Source of the DNA: Massilia aurea
GTDB taxonomy: Bacteria > Pseudomonadota > Gammaproteobacteria > Burkholderiales > Burkholderiaceae_D
Direction: 5' to 3'
Assembly: GCF_014200505.1 (NCBI RefSeq)
Contig: NZ_JACHBX010000004.1
Span: forward strand, 1-64,000
Length of the DNA stretch: 64,000 nucleotides
The position numbers and the translations under genes were made by a program. The notes under the pieces are model-generated. The model had not been told where the DNA came from and did no database searches. It saw only the letters and a list, made by a program, of their open reading frames with translations. Below, piece after piece: positions 17,111-24,690 of this stretch. Within the stretch, counting starts at the first letter, position 1, and every line of letters begins with the position of its first letter.

Positions 17111-18379
17111 CTAGCGCAGCGGTGAAATGGCGGGTTCGGCGTTCGGCTCTCCGAGCTCGCCCTCCCACTTGGCAACGACGGCAGTGGCGATGCCGTTGCC
17201 GATGACGTTGGTGGCCGAGCGGGCCATGTCCAGGAAGTGGTCGATCGCCAGCAGCAACAGCAGGCCGGCTTCAGGGATGTCGAACTGGTTCAGCGTGGCG
17301 GCGATCACGACCAGCGACGCGCGCGGCACGCCGGCCATGCCCTTGGAGGTCAGCATCAGCACCAGCATCATCGTGATCTGGGTGCTCATCGACAGCTCGA
17401 TGCCGTAGGCCTGGGCGATGAAGACGGCGGCGAAGGTGCAGTACATCATCGAACCATCGAGGTTGAACGAGTAACCGATCGGCAGCACGAACGAAGCCAG
17501 ACGGTTCTTGACGCCGAAGCGCTCCAGGCCTTCCAGGGTTTTCGGGAACGCCGCTTCGGACGATGCGGTCGAGAAGGCCAGCAGGGTCGGGCCGCGCAGT
17601 TCGGCGATCAGGCGCAGGATGCGCGGGCCGACGAAGATCATGCCGATGCCGATCAACACCACCCACAGCAGCGCAATGCCGAAGTAGAACTGGGCCATGA
17701 AGACGCCGTAGGTCGACAGCACGCCCAGACCGCTCTTGGCGATGATGCCCGAGACGGCGGCGAGCACTGCGATCGGTGCGAAGTTCATCACGTAGCCGGT
17801 CAGCTTGAGCATGACGTGGGCAACGCCGTCGATGGCGTCGATCATCGGCGTGGCGCGCGCACCGACGGCAGCGGCAGCGGTACCGAAGAACACCGAGAAC
17901 ACGACAATCTGCAGAATCTCGTTGCGGGCCATGCCGTCGACGATCGAGGTTGGCACCAGGTGGGTGATGAAGTCCTTCATCGTCAGGCCGCTGGTGGTAA
18001 TGCCCGAAGTGGCGTCCACTGGCGGCATCATGCCGGCGGCGAACAGCGCGTCACCGGGACGGAACAGGTTCACCAGGATCAGGCCCAGCGACAGGGAGAT
18101 GAGCGAGGCGATGAAGAACCAGCCCAGCGCCTTGACACCGATGCGGCCGACTTCCTTGGCGTCGCCCATCTTGGCAATGCCGACCACCAGGGTGGCAAAC
18201 ACCAGCGGCGCGATGATCATCTTGATCAGGCGAAGGAACAGCGTCGTGATCAACGACATCGTGTCGGCGAAGCTTTGCGCGCCAGCGGTGTCCGTGTTGG
18301 TGTTGACCAGATAGCCGACCAGAATACCAATCACCAGCGCGATCAGAATATAAGTGGTCAGGCGGTTTCGATTGTTCAT
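17111..18379 (-). CDS. Dicarboxylate/amino acid:cation symporter (SDF family, GltP/DctA-like)
   Basis: A 422-residue inner-membrane protein of the glutamate/C4-dicarboxylate symporter family. The serine-rich re-entrant loop STASSEAAFPKTLEGLERFG, the GYSFNLDGSMMY motif of helix 7 and TSKGMAGVPRASLVV of the second re-entrant loop are all present. It takes up acidic amino acids or C4-dicarboxylates with cations. The gene is upstream of the exported amidohydrolase and asparaginase genes on the same strand, with a terminator between. That order would fit uptake of aspartate released outside the inner membrane. Substrate choice cannot be read from sequence alone. Confidence 0.9.
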   Translation of the reverse strand: MNNRNRLTTYILIALVIGILVGYLVNTNTDTAGAQSFADTMSLITTLFLRLIKMIIAPLVFATLVVGIAKMGDAKEVGRIGVKALGWFFIASLISLSLGLILVNLFRPGDALFAAGMMPPVDATSGITTSGLTMKDFITHLVPTSIVDGMARNEILQIVVFSVFFGTAAAAVGARATPMIDAIDGVAHVMLKLTGYVMNFAPIAVLAAVSGIIAKSGLGVLSTYGVFMAQFYFGIALLWVVLIGIGMIFVGPRILRLIAELRGPTLLAFSTASSEAAFPKTLEGLERFGVKNRLASFVLPIGYSFNLDGSMMYCTFAAVFIAQAYGIELSMSTQITMMLVLMLTSKGMAGVPRASLVVIAATLNQFDIPEAGLLLLLAIDHFLDMARSATNVIGNGIATAVVAKWEGELGEPNAEPAISPLR

Positions 18380-18643
18380 AAAGCTTCCTGTCTTTGGGAC
18401 CTGTGCGACACCCGCGGCAGCGGCGCTGTCGCTGGTGAATTGTTCGGGCAGTGGCTGGCTGTCGAGGACCGAAAGACCAGTTGATTCTGAAGATTATGGC
18501 AAGTTCCGCAGTATCCTAGGGGCTGTTAGTGCTGTCAAGCATGCAGTCGCGTGTGGCGCATGTGGACTGTCGCGCCACGTTGCGCGGTGATCCACGGCGC
18601 CCCGGCACAGGTAAAATACGCCATCCGTTTTCCGAGAGCCGCC

Positions 18644-19693
18644 ATGTCCACCATCGAAATCCCCGACACCATCACCATCACCCGTCCCGACGACTGGCAC
18701 CTGCACCTGCGCGACGGCGCGGCCATGGCCAGCGTGCTGCCGCACAGCGCGCGCCAGTTCGCGCGCGCGATCGTGATGCCGAACCTGCGCCCGCCCGTCA
18801 CCACCACGGCGATGGCACTGGACTACCGCGCGCGCATCCTGGCTGCGCTGCCCGAGGGCGTGCAGTTCGAACCTCTGATGACGCTGTACCTGACCGACAA
18901 CACGAACCCGGACGAGATCCGCCGCGCGCAGGACACGGGCTTCATCCACGCCGTCAAGCTGTACCCGGCCGGCGCCACGACCAATTCCGACGCCGGCGTC
19001 ACCGACCTGACCAAGTGCTACAAGACGCTCGAAGTGATGCAGGAAATCGGTATGCCGCTGCTGGTGCACGGCGAAGTCACCAATAGCGACATCGACCTGT
19101 TTGACCGCGAAGCCGTGTTCATCGAGCGCGTCATGCGCCCGCTGCGCCGCGACATGCCGGCCCTGCCGGTCGTGTTCGAGCACATCACCACGAAGGATGC
19201 GGCCCAGTACGTGGCCGAAGCCGAAGGCCCGATCGCTGCCACCATCACCGCGCACCACCTGCTGTACAACCGCAATGAGCTGTTCAAGGGCGGCATCCGC
19301 CCGGACTTCTACTGCCTGCCGGTGCTCAAGCGCGAAGAACACCGCCTGGCGCTGGTCACCGCTGCCACCAGCGGCGACGAGCGCTTCTTCCTCGGTACCG
19401 ACTCGGCCCCGCACGCGGTGCACACCAAGTACGCGGCCTGCGGCTGCGCGGGCTGCTACACGGCGCTGCACGCGATGGAGATGTATACCGAAGCCTTCGC
19501 CCAGGCCGGCGCGCTCGACCAGCTGGAGGCATTCGCCAGCTTCAACGGCCCGGCGTTCTACAACCTGCCGCGCAACGAGGGCACGATCACGCTCAAGCGC
19601 GAAGCCTGGACCCTGCCCGCATCGGTGCCGATGGCCGAGCACCAGCTGGTACCGCTCAACGCGGGCGAGACCATCAACTGGAAGATGCTGTAA
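18644..19693 (+). CDS. pyrC: Dihydroorotase
   Basis: The ATG at 18644 gives 349 residues, the standard length of class II dihydroorotase, and the alignment to the family begins at the same place. Zinc ligands His19 and His21 sit in WHLHLRDG, the carbamylated Lys105 in [14 protein letters not shown], histidines in LVHGEVT and TAHHL, and the catalytic Asp in [10 protein letters not shown]. It catalyses ring closure of carbamoyl aspartate to dihydroorotate in pyrimidine synthesis. The DUF3025 gene follows after 5 bp, so the two are in one transcript. Confidence 0.95.
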   Translation: MSTIEIPDTITITRPDDWHLHLRDGAAMASVLPHSARQFARAIVMPNLRPPVTTTAMALDYRARILAALPEGVQFEPLMTLYLTDNTNPDEIRRAQDTGFIHAVKLYPAGATTNSDAGVTDLTKCYKTLEVMQEIGMPLLVHGEVTNSDIDLFDREAVFIERVMRPLRRDMPALPVVFEHITTKDAAQYVAEAEGPIAATITAHHLLYNRNELFKGGIRPDFYCLPVLKREEHRLALVTAATSGDERFFLGTDSAPHAVHTKYAACGCAGCYTALHAMEMYTEAFAQAGALDQLEAFASFNGPAFYNLPRNEGTITLKREAWTLPASVPMAEHQLVPLNAGETINWKML

Positions 19694-19698
19694 CACCG

Positions 19699-20502
19699 AT
19701 GCTGCCGCCGATCGACTGGGCGCAGCCGTGGTACGACACGGTGCGCCCGGCCTTCGAGCGCGCCGCGCCGCCGCCCGACGGCTTCATCGACGCCTTCAAT
19801 GCGGCCGCCTGCGCGCTCGACCTGCGCAACGGCGCCGGCCAGCCTTTGCGCTTCGTGCCGCAAGCGAGCCTGCCCGACGGCATGGCGTACGAGGCTTTTA
19901 TCGGCGCGACAGGGCAGGTGCCCACGCGCGACAATCTGCACGACTTTTTCAATGCGCTGGTGTGGCTGACGTTCCCGGGGATCAAACGCGCCCTGAACAC
20001 GCTGCAGGCGGCGCAGATCGCGCAGGCCGGCGTGGGCAAGTCGCGTGGACCGGCGCGCGACGCCGCCACGATTTTTGACGAAAACGCGGCGCTGCTGGTG
20101 GTGCGCGACAATGACGCTGGACATGCATTGGTCGACGACCTGCGCGCGCATCGCTGGCTCGACGCGCTGTACGACGGACGCGCGATGTTCGGCCGCGACG
20201 CCGAGGTCTGGCTGTTCGGCCACGCGCTGATGGAAAAGCTGGTCACGCCGCGCAAGGCAATCACGGCGCACACGCGCGTCGTGTTCGTGGACGACGCCTA
20301 CTTTCTACTGACGCCGGCTGCACGCCGCGCCTGGATCGACCGCGAGGTGGCCGCGGCACTGGCGGGCGAAGGCCTGGCGAGTAACGGGGCCACAGCGGGC
20401 TTCACACCGCTGCAGGTGCTGGGCGTGCCGGGCTGGTGGCCCGGGCAGGACGCCGATTTTTATCGTGATACCACCGTGTTCCGTCCACGCCGGACGGGCT
20501 AA
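19699..20502 (+). CDS. DUF3025 domain protein
   Basis: A 267-residue cytoplasmic protein of the DUF3025 family, recognised by GMAYEAFIGATGQVPTRDNLHDFFNALVW followed by FPGIKRALNTLQA and a DENAALLV block. Function is unknown. In betaproteobacteria it is often linked to pyrC, as here with a 5-bp gap. A conserved His-Asp-x2-Asn cluster near residue 80 (DNLHDFFN) could be catalytic, but this is only a guess. The Gfo/Idh gene follows 15 bp downstream. Confidence 0.78.
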   Translation: MLPPIDWAQPWYDTVRPAFERAAPPPDGFIDAFNAAACALDLRNGAGQPLRFVPQASLPDGMAYEAFIGATGQVPTRDNLHDFFNALVWLTFPGIKRALNTLQAAQIAQAGVGKSRGPARDAATIFDENAALLVVRDNDAGHALVDDLRAHRWLDALYDGRAMFGRDAEVWLFGHALMEKLVTPRKAITAHTRVVFVDDAYFLLTPAARRAWIDREVAAALAGEGLASNGATAGFTPLQVLGVPGWWPGQDADFYRDTTVFRPRRTG

Positions 20503-20517
20503 CCAAGGAGAATGTGC

Positions 20518-21519
20518 ATGGCTGAAGCGGTACGTTGGGGAATCCTCGGCACGGGCAAGATTGCCCATGCCTTCGCCACTGCACTCAAGGACGTGCCGGG
20601 CGCGGTGCTGGCCGGCGTGGCGTCACGCAGCCAGGAAACGGCCGATGCGTTCGGCCGTGAATTCGGCGCGCTGGCCAGCTACGGCTCGTACGAGGCCCTG
20701 GCCGCGAACCCGGACATCGACCTGGTCTACATCGGCACGCCGCACCCGCAGCACGTCGAGAATGCGTTGATGGCCCTGCGCGCCGGCAAGGGCGTCCTGT
20801 GCGAAAAGCCGTTCACGATGAACCTGCGCGAAGCCGAGCAGGTCGTGACGCTGGCGCGCACGAAGCGCCTGTTCCTGATGGAGGCGATGTGGACGCGCTA
20901 CTTGCCGGCCTACCAGGAAGTCCAGCGCATCCTGGCGTCCGGCGAAATCGGCACGCCGCGCCAGGTGGTGGCCGACTTCGGGTTCGCCGCCACGTTCGGC
21001 CCCGAGCACCGCGTCTTCAATCCCGAGCTGGGCGGCGGCGCGCTGCTCGACCTGGGCATCTATCCCTTGTCGATCGCCGCCGGCCTGCTTGGTCCGGTAT
21101 CGGAAATCCGCGCCCAGGCCGAGATGGGCCCGACGGGTGTCGACGTGCAGACGGGCTTCACGCTCAAGCACGAAGGCGGCGGCATGTCGGTCTGCAGCTG
21201 CTCGCTGCTGGCGCGCACGCCGGCCGAACTGACGGTGGCGGGTGAGCGTGGCCACGTGCGCATAAACACGCGCTTCCACTGCGCGACATCGGTCACGGTC
21301 ACGCTCGACGACGGCACTTCGCGCACGATCGACACGCCGTATCTCGGCAACGGCTATGTGCACGAAGCCATCGAAGCGCAGCGCTGCTGGCAAGCCGGTT
21401 TGCTGGAAAGCCCGGTGATGACGCAGCGCGAAACGCTGGCGCTGATGGGCGTGATGGACGAGATCCGGCGCCAGATCGGCTTGCGCTATGAGGCAGACCG
21501 GGTACGCCCGCCAGCATGA
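20518..21519 (+). CDS. Gfo/Idh/MocA-family NAD(P)-dependent oxidoreductase
   Basis: The ATG at 20518 is chosen over 20512 because AAGGAG lies seven bases before it and the protein then begins directly with the Rossmann strand. The 333-residue product has WGILGTGKIAHAF (dinucleotide binding, 7-19) and the family EKP motif at residues 96-98 with catalytic lysine 97. The C-terminal domain carries the GGGALLDLGIYPL segment typical of trans-dihydrobenzenediol/xylose dehydrogenase-like members. It probably oxidises a sugar or cyclic diol. It overlaps the next gene by four bases (ATGA), indicating coupled translation. Confidence 0.87.
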   Translation: MAEAVRWGILGTGKIAHAFATALKDVPGAVLAGVASRSQETADAFGREFGALASYGSYEALAANPDIDLVYIGTPHPQHVENALMALRAGKGVLCEKPFTMNLREAEQVVTLARTKRLFLMEAMWTRYLPAYQEVQRILASGEIGTPRQVVADFGFAATFGPEHRVFNPELGGGALLDLGIYPLSIAAGLLGPVSEIRAQAEMGPTGVDVQTGFTLKHEGGGMSVCSCSLLARTPAELTVAGERGHVRINTRFHCATSVTVTLDDGTSRTIDTPYLGNGYVHEAIEAQRCWQAGLLESPVMTQRETLALMGVMDEIRRQIGLRYEADRVRPPA

Positions 21520-21875
21520 TGCTTGGCGCCGTCACGCCGATCCTGCGCATCTTCGACGAAGCCAAGGCCAGGCAGTTCTATGTCGACTACCTCGGCTTCA
21601 AGGTCGACTGGGAACACCGCTTCGCGCCCGACCTGCCGCTGTACCTGCAGATCGCGCGTGACGGGTGCGTGTTGCACCTGAGCGAACATCATGGCGATTG
21701 CTGTCCTGGTGCGGCGCTGCGGATCGCCGTTGACGATATCGATGCTCTGCATGCCGAGCTGACGGGCAGGGCGTATGGTTATGCGCGCCCTTCAATCGAA
21801 GATACGCCTTGGGGATCGCGCGAGCTCACCGTGCGTGACCCGTTTGGGAATCGCCTGACGTTTTTCATTTCGTAG
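21516..21875 (+). CDS. VOC/glyoxalase-superfamily protein
   Basis: A 119-residue protein with the two beta-alpha-beta-beta-beta halves of the vicinal oxygen chelate fold: ILRIFDEAKARQFYVDYLGFKVDWEHRF at the start and ELTVRDPFGNRLTFF at the end. It is like bleomycin-binding and small glyoxalase-related proteins. A metal role or resistance role is not shown. The start ATG overlaps the stop of the oxidoreductase gene by four bases, and a second Met follows at once. Confidence 0.8.
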   Translation: MMLGAVTPILRIFDEAKARQFYVDYLGFKVDWEHRFAPDLPLYLQIARDGCVLHLSEHHGDCCPGAALRIAVDDIDALHAELTGRAYGYARPSIEDTPWGSRELTVRDPFGNRLTFFIS

Positions 21876-21906
21876 AATTCACGGCATGCAGGTGTCAGAA
21901 TCAACG

Positions 21907-22338
21907 TCATGATCTCTTCTGCAATGCATGTACTGCCGCGATCAACGCAGCGGCAGCGTCAATCAGTTCCTCGACGAAGCCCTCTGTGACGTCAAGATCG
22001 CCCTCGTACTCGGCAAGATTGCGTTTCTTGTGCGCTTGATCGAGTAGCAGCCATTGCGTCAGTGCGTAGCCCAATGTGTGTTCGAGGGACTGAAAGACCA
22101 GATAGCGGTTCTCGCTGCGGTAGCCATGCGTTCTCAAAGCCGACAATGCGGCCGCGTGCGCGGCATTGTAGGCCAGGTCAAAGCGACTCTCGAGCGACAG
22201 AATGGGTTGCCGGGCATCCTGCAGACGTACCGTCGCTGAGCGTAACAAGCCGGCGCTCTCGCGAGCGTCAGGCGGCTCTGCCTTCAACTTGCCGATCCGG
22301 GCCAGGTTCGCCAGCGCTGCCGATTCGGGAAATGTCAT
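21907..22338 (-). CDS. HEPN-domain protein of an MNT-HEPN pair
   Basis: The start at 22338 has AAAGGAAACGAGC upstream and gives 143 residues; this lies inside the end of the MNT gene (71-bp overlap). The all-helical sequence, with SRFDLAYNAAHAAALSALRTHGYR, RYLVFQSLEHTLG and AHKKRNLAEYEG, is that of the HEPN-like proteins encoded next to wHTH-MNT nucleotidyltransferases. The canonical HEPN RNase motif (R, 4-6 residues, H) is absent: the nearest Arg-His pairs are 9 apart. It may therefore be a substrate or partner of the nucleotidyltransferase and not an active RNase. Confidence 0.75.
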   Translation of the reverse strand: MTFPESAALANLARIGKLKAEPPDARESAGLLRSATVRLQDARQPILSLESRFDLAYNAAHAAALSALRTHGYRSENRYLVFQSLEHTLGYALTQWLLLDQAHKKRNLAEYEGDLDVTEGFVEELIDAAAALIAAVHALQKRS

Positions 22339-22909
22339 GCTCGTTTCCTTTGACGAAGACTTTAGGCTGCTCCAGCACGCGAATAATAAACGACTTGCCA
22401 ACCTGTACGCGTTGCGAAAATTCGGCCGCTGTATAGAGCGTCGGATTGACGACGCGGCCCAGCAGAGCATGCGTTGGCAGCAGTAGTTCGAGTAACTGGA
22501 CGTTTGATGGCAGTGATCCAACCACCATTAGATCAACATCGCTGCCTGCATGTTCCGTGCCCTTGGCCAAAGAACCGTAAATAAACGCTACCTCGATAAG
22601 AGGCCACAATGGGATGAGCGCATTGCGCAGCACGTCGGTCACGCCGAACGTTTTCATGACGATGCCGCGCAGTTCCTCGTAGATTGGCGCGTCCGGGTTT
22701 GCCTGATAATGCTTTTGGTTTCCGATCTTCTGTACGGTCACGAGGCGTGACGCTTGCAGACGCGCCAGCTCCCGTTGTACGGCACCTGAACCGGACTGCG
22801 CCAGTTCGATAATTTCATTCGCATAAAAAGAACGATGCGGTTGGCCGAACAATACTGCCAGCACGCGTTGCTGTGTTTTAGTGAAAAGTGCTTCGGCATA
22901 AGTACCCAT
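22268..22909 (-). CDS. wHTH-MNT nucleotidyltransferase of an MNT-HEPN pair
   Basis: From the ATG at 22909 the product has 213 residues. The N-terminal ~85 form a winged-helix DNA-binding domain (RSFYANEIIELAQSGSGAVQRELARL, then wing GNQKHYQAN). The C-terminal part is a minimal nucleotidyltransferase with the active site YGSLAKGTEHAGSDVDLMVV, i.e. G-S then D-x-D. In related toxin-antitoxin pairs the MNT protein neutralises HEPN by AMP transfer; here the wHTH suggests it also represses its own promoter. An ATG 12 codons upstream would lie inside the predicted promoter. The gene overlaps the HEPN gene by 71 bp. Confidence 0.83.
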   Translation of the reverse strand: MGTYAEALFTKTQQRVLAVLFGQPHRSFYANEIIELAQSGSGAVQRELARLQASRLVTVQKIGNQKHYQANPDAPIYEELRGIVMKTFGVTDVLRNALIPLWPLIEVAFIYGSLAKGTEHAGSDVDLMVVGSLPSNVQLLELLLPTHALLGRVVNPTLYTAAEFSQRVQVGKSFIIRVLEQPKVFVKGNEHDISRIGSAGEPGPDRQVEGRAA

Positions 22910-22945
22910 AAAGGGAATGATAGTACCCAAATGAGGTATTGTCAA
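22902..22945 (-). promoter_or_regulatory. Promoter and putative autoregulatory repeats of the MNT-HEPN operon
   Basis: Minus-strand TTGACA (22945-22940), a 17-bp spacer and TATCAT (22922-22917) form a near-consensus sigma-70 promoter. The start point would be at or next to the A of the ATG at 22909, giving a leaderless mRNA. GGGTAC occurs twice as a direct repeat, 21 bp apart (22928-22923 and 22907-22902), just upstream of the -10 and just after the start codon. It could be the binding site of the wHTH domain. Confidence 0.68.
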
Positions 22946-22996
22946 AGTCGCGGCTGAATAGACGGTTCACTCAATGGTTGCGCCAGGAGGCAAGCG

Positions 22997-23743
22997 TCAC
23001 GTTGGTGCAGTCACCCCATCCAGCCGCCTGAACAACTCGCGATGCAGGTCCCGCGTGTGCTTTTCCATGTGCTTGCGCGCATGCGCAATCTCTTTCAGCT
23101 CGCGCTGCGCCACATCGTCCTTGCCGTTGGCAATGGCCCACAGCGCCAGTTCGACGCGCGCATCGATACTGCCGAAGCGCTCCACCACTGACTCGAATTC
23201 CACGCCGGCTTTAAGCTGCTGATTGTTCGCGGCATACGCGCGGCCCAGCGCCAGCGCGACTTCATCGGCGCGAAAGCCTGGCTGCCGGGTTTGCAGCGAC
23301 GCGAGAAGCGCAATCGCTGCGGCCGGCTGGCCATGCGCCGCATTGGCGCGCGCAGCGCCCAGGATCACTTCCGGATCACCCGCGAACGGCCCGCGCAGGC
23401 AGGCATCGTAATGCTGCACCGCTTCGTCGGACTGGCCCGCAGCCAGCAGCGCGGCGGCCAGGCGCATCTGGTTATGGGCCGTCGGCGTCAGGTCGAACGC
23501 ACGCCGCGCTTCACGCACGTCACGGCCCGGATCGATGGTCTTCTGCAGCGCGCGGGTGGCGATGCGGCCCTGGCGCTGAAGGCGCGACGCGGGCAGGTAC
23601 TCGGCCACGAAGTAGACCAGGCTGCCCAGGACCGGGAACGAAAACAGGATCAGCAGCCAGTACATCTGGCGCCCGTTGCGCAGCGCGTGGACCGCGAAGA
23701 ACAGCGCGATCAGAAAGTGCAGTCCGAGTCCGACGATAGGCAT
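22997..23743 (-). CDS. Membrane protein with PLDc_N-like N terminus and TPR-like repeats
   Basis: The start at 23743 gives 248 residues. The N terminus has two hydrophobic segments (IVGLGLHFLIALFFAVHAL and MYWLLILFSFPVLGSLVYFVAEYLP), resembling the membrane module seen in front of phospholipase D-type enzymes. The rest is helical repeat sequence with TPR-like periodicity (AHNQMRLAAALLAAGQSDEAVQHYDACL and so on). The family is common in betaproteobacteria as a conserved hypothetical; its role is unknown. A protein-protein scaffold at the inner membrane is a plausible inference. It is on the same strand as the MNT-HEPN pair but 87 bp before its promoter. Confidence 0.72.
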   Translation of the reverse strand: MPIVGLGLHFLIALFFAVHALRNGRQMYWLLILFSFPVLGSLVYFVAEYLPASRLQRQGRIATRALQKTIDPGRDVREARRAFDLTPTAHNQMRLAAALLAAGQSDEAVQHYDACLRGPFAGDPEVILGAARANAAHGQPAAAIALLASLQTRQPGFRADEVALALGRAYAANNQQLKAGVEFESVVERFGSIDARVELALWAIANGKDDVAQRELKEIAHARKHMEKHTRDLHRELFRRLDGVTAPT

Positions 23744-23952
23744 GCCAGGTTCCGTATTGAATGGTGAAGGAGAGGCGCAACTGCCCCGGGCAGGGCGTTG
23801 CAACTCAGCCAAGATAGCCGTAAACAGGGTGGAAATTTCTAACGGATTGTCACAGTGCGTTTGTACAACACGGTAAGCGCCCAGACGGGAAATGCCATCT
23901 GGCTGTCCCCAATATCCTGCTAGAGTTAAGCTGTTGCCTAACGGGAATTCTC

Positions 23953-24690
23953 ATGTCTGCAGAACGGAATGTCGCGGTACTGGTCGATTGCGAAAATGCG
24001 CAGAGCGCCGTGCTCGATCAGGCGATGCAGCATGCATCGACTCTCGGGCGTGTGGTGCTGCGGCGCGGCTACGGCAACGCGGCTTCGCTGACCAACAAAT
24101 GGCAGGAAGCGCTGATTCGCCACGGCTTTGCGCCGTGCCTGCAATTTCAGTATGTGGGCGGGAAGAACACGGCCGATATCGCGCTGGCGCTGGATGCGCT
24201 GGAGATGCTGCTCGACGGGCGCGCCAACCAGTTCGTGATCGTGACGAGCGACTCGGATTTTGTCGGCTTGTGCCGCAAGCTGCAGGAGCGCGGGGCTGGT
24301 GTGCATGTCGTTGGCGAAGTGAAGACGCCTGCGGCCTTGCGTCATGCGTGCGACCGGTTTCACGAAGCGGTGCCCATCGCAGCGAAAGTCGAACCGCCAG
24401 CGGCGCCGGTCGCTGAAAACGTGGTGGTTGATTGGCGCAGCTTATTGGTCAAGACAGTTCGCAAAGTCGCCAAAGTCTCCCAAAATGGACTGGTCAACCT
24501 GAGCGAACTGGGAACTCAGCTCAGGAAAGCCAGCCCCGGGTTTTCGCCAGCAGCGCACGGCCATACCAAGTTGCGCACAATGATCGAGGCTTGCGAGCAG
24601 TTGCGATTGCACCAGACTGCCGGTGGCCACTGCAGCGTCGGCATGGCCTCCAAAGCTGAACCGGCATCTCCCATTCTGCGCGCCGTCTAA
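23953..24690 (+). CDS. NYN-domain protein with C-terminal OST-HTH/LOTUS domain
   Basis: 245 residues. The N-terminal ~140 form a NYN (PIN-like) domain, with acidic active-site residues in AVLVDCENAQ, TADIALALDALEML and IVTSDSDFVGLCRKLQERG. A C-terminal domain of about 70 residues (WRSLLVKTVRKVAK... to CSVGMA) looks like the OST-HTH/LOTUS RNA-binding fold found in Limkain/MARF1-type proteins. Together these suggest an RNA-binding ribonuclease, by family only. The gene ends with a four-base overlap with the convergent recG stop. Its upstream region (23813-23952) is shared divergently with the TPR protein gene. Confidence 0.83.
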   Translation: MSAERNVAVLVDCENAQSAVLDQAMQHASTLGRVVLRRGYGNAASLTNKWQEALIRHGFAPCLQFQYVGGKNTADIALALDALEMLLDGRANQFVIVTSDSDFVGLCRKLQERGAGVHVVGEVKTPAALRHACDRFHEAVPIAAKVEPPAAPVAENVVVDWRSLLVKTVRKVAKVSQNGLVNLSELGTQLRKASPGFSPAAHGHTKLRTMIEACEQLRLHQTAGGHCSVGMASKAEPASPILRAV

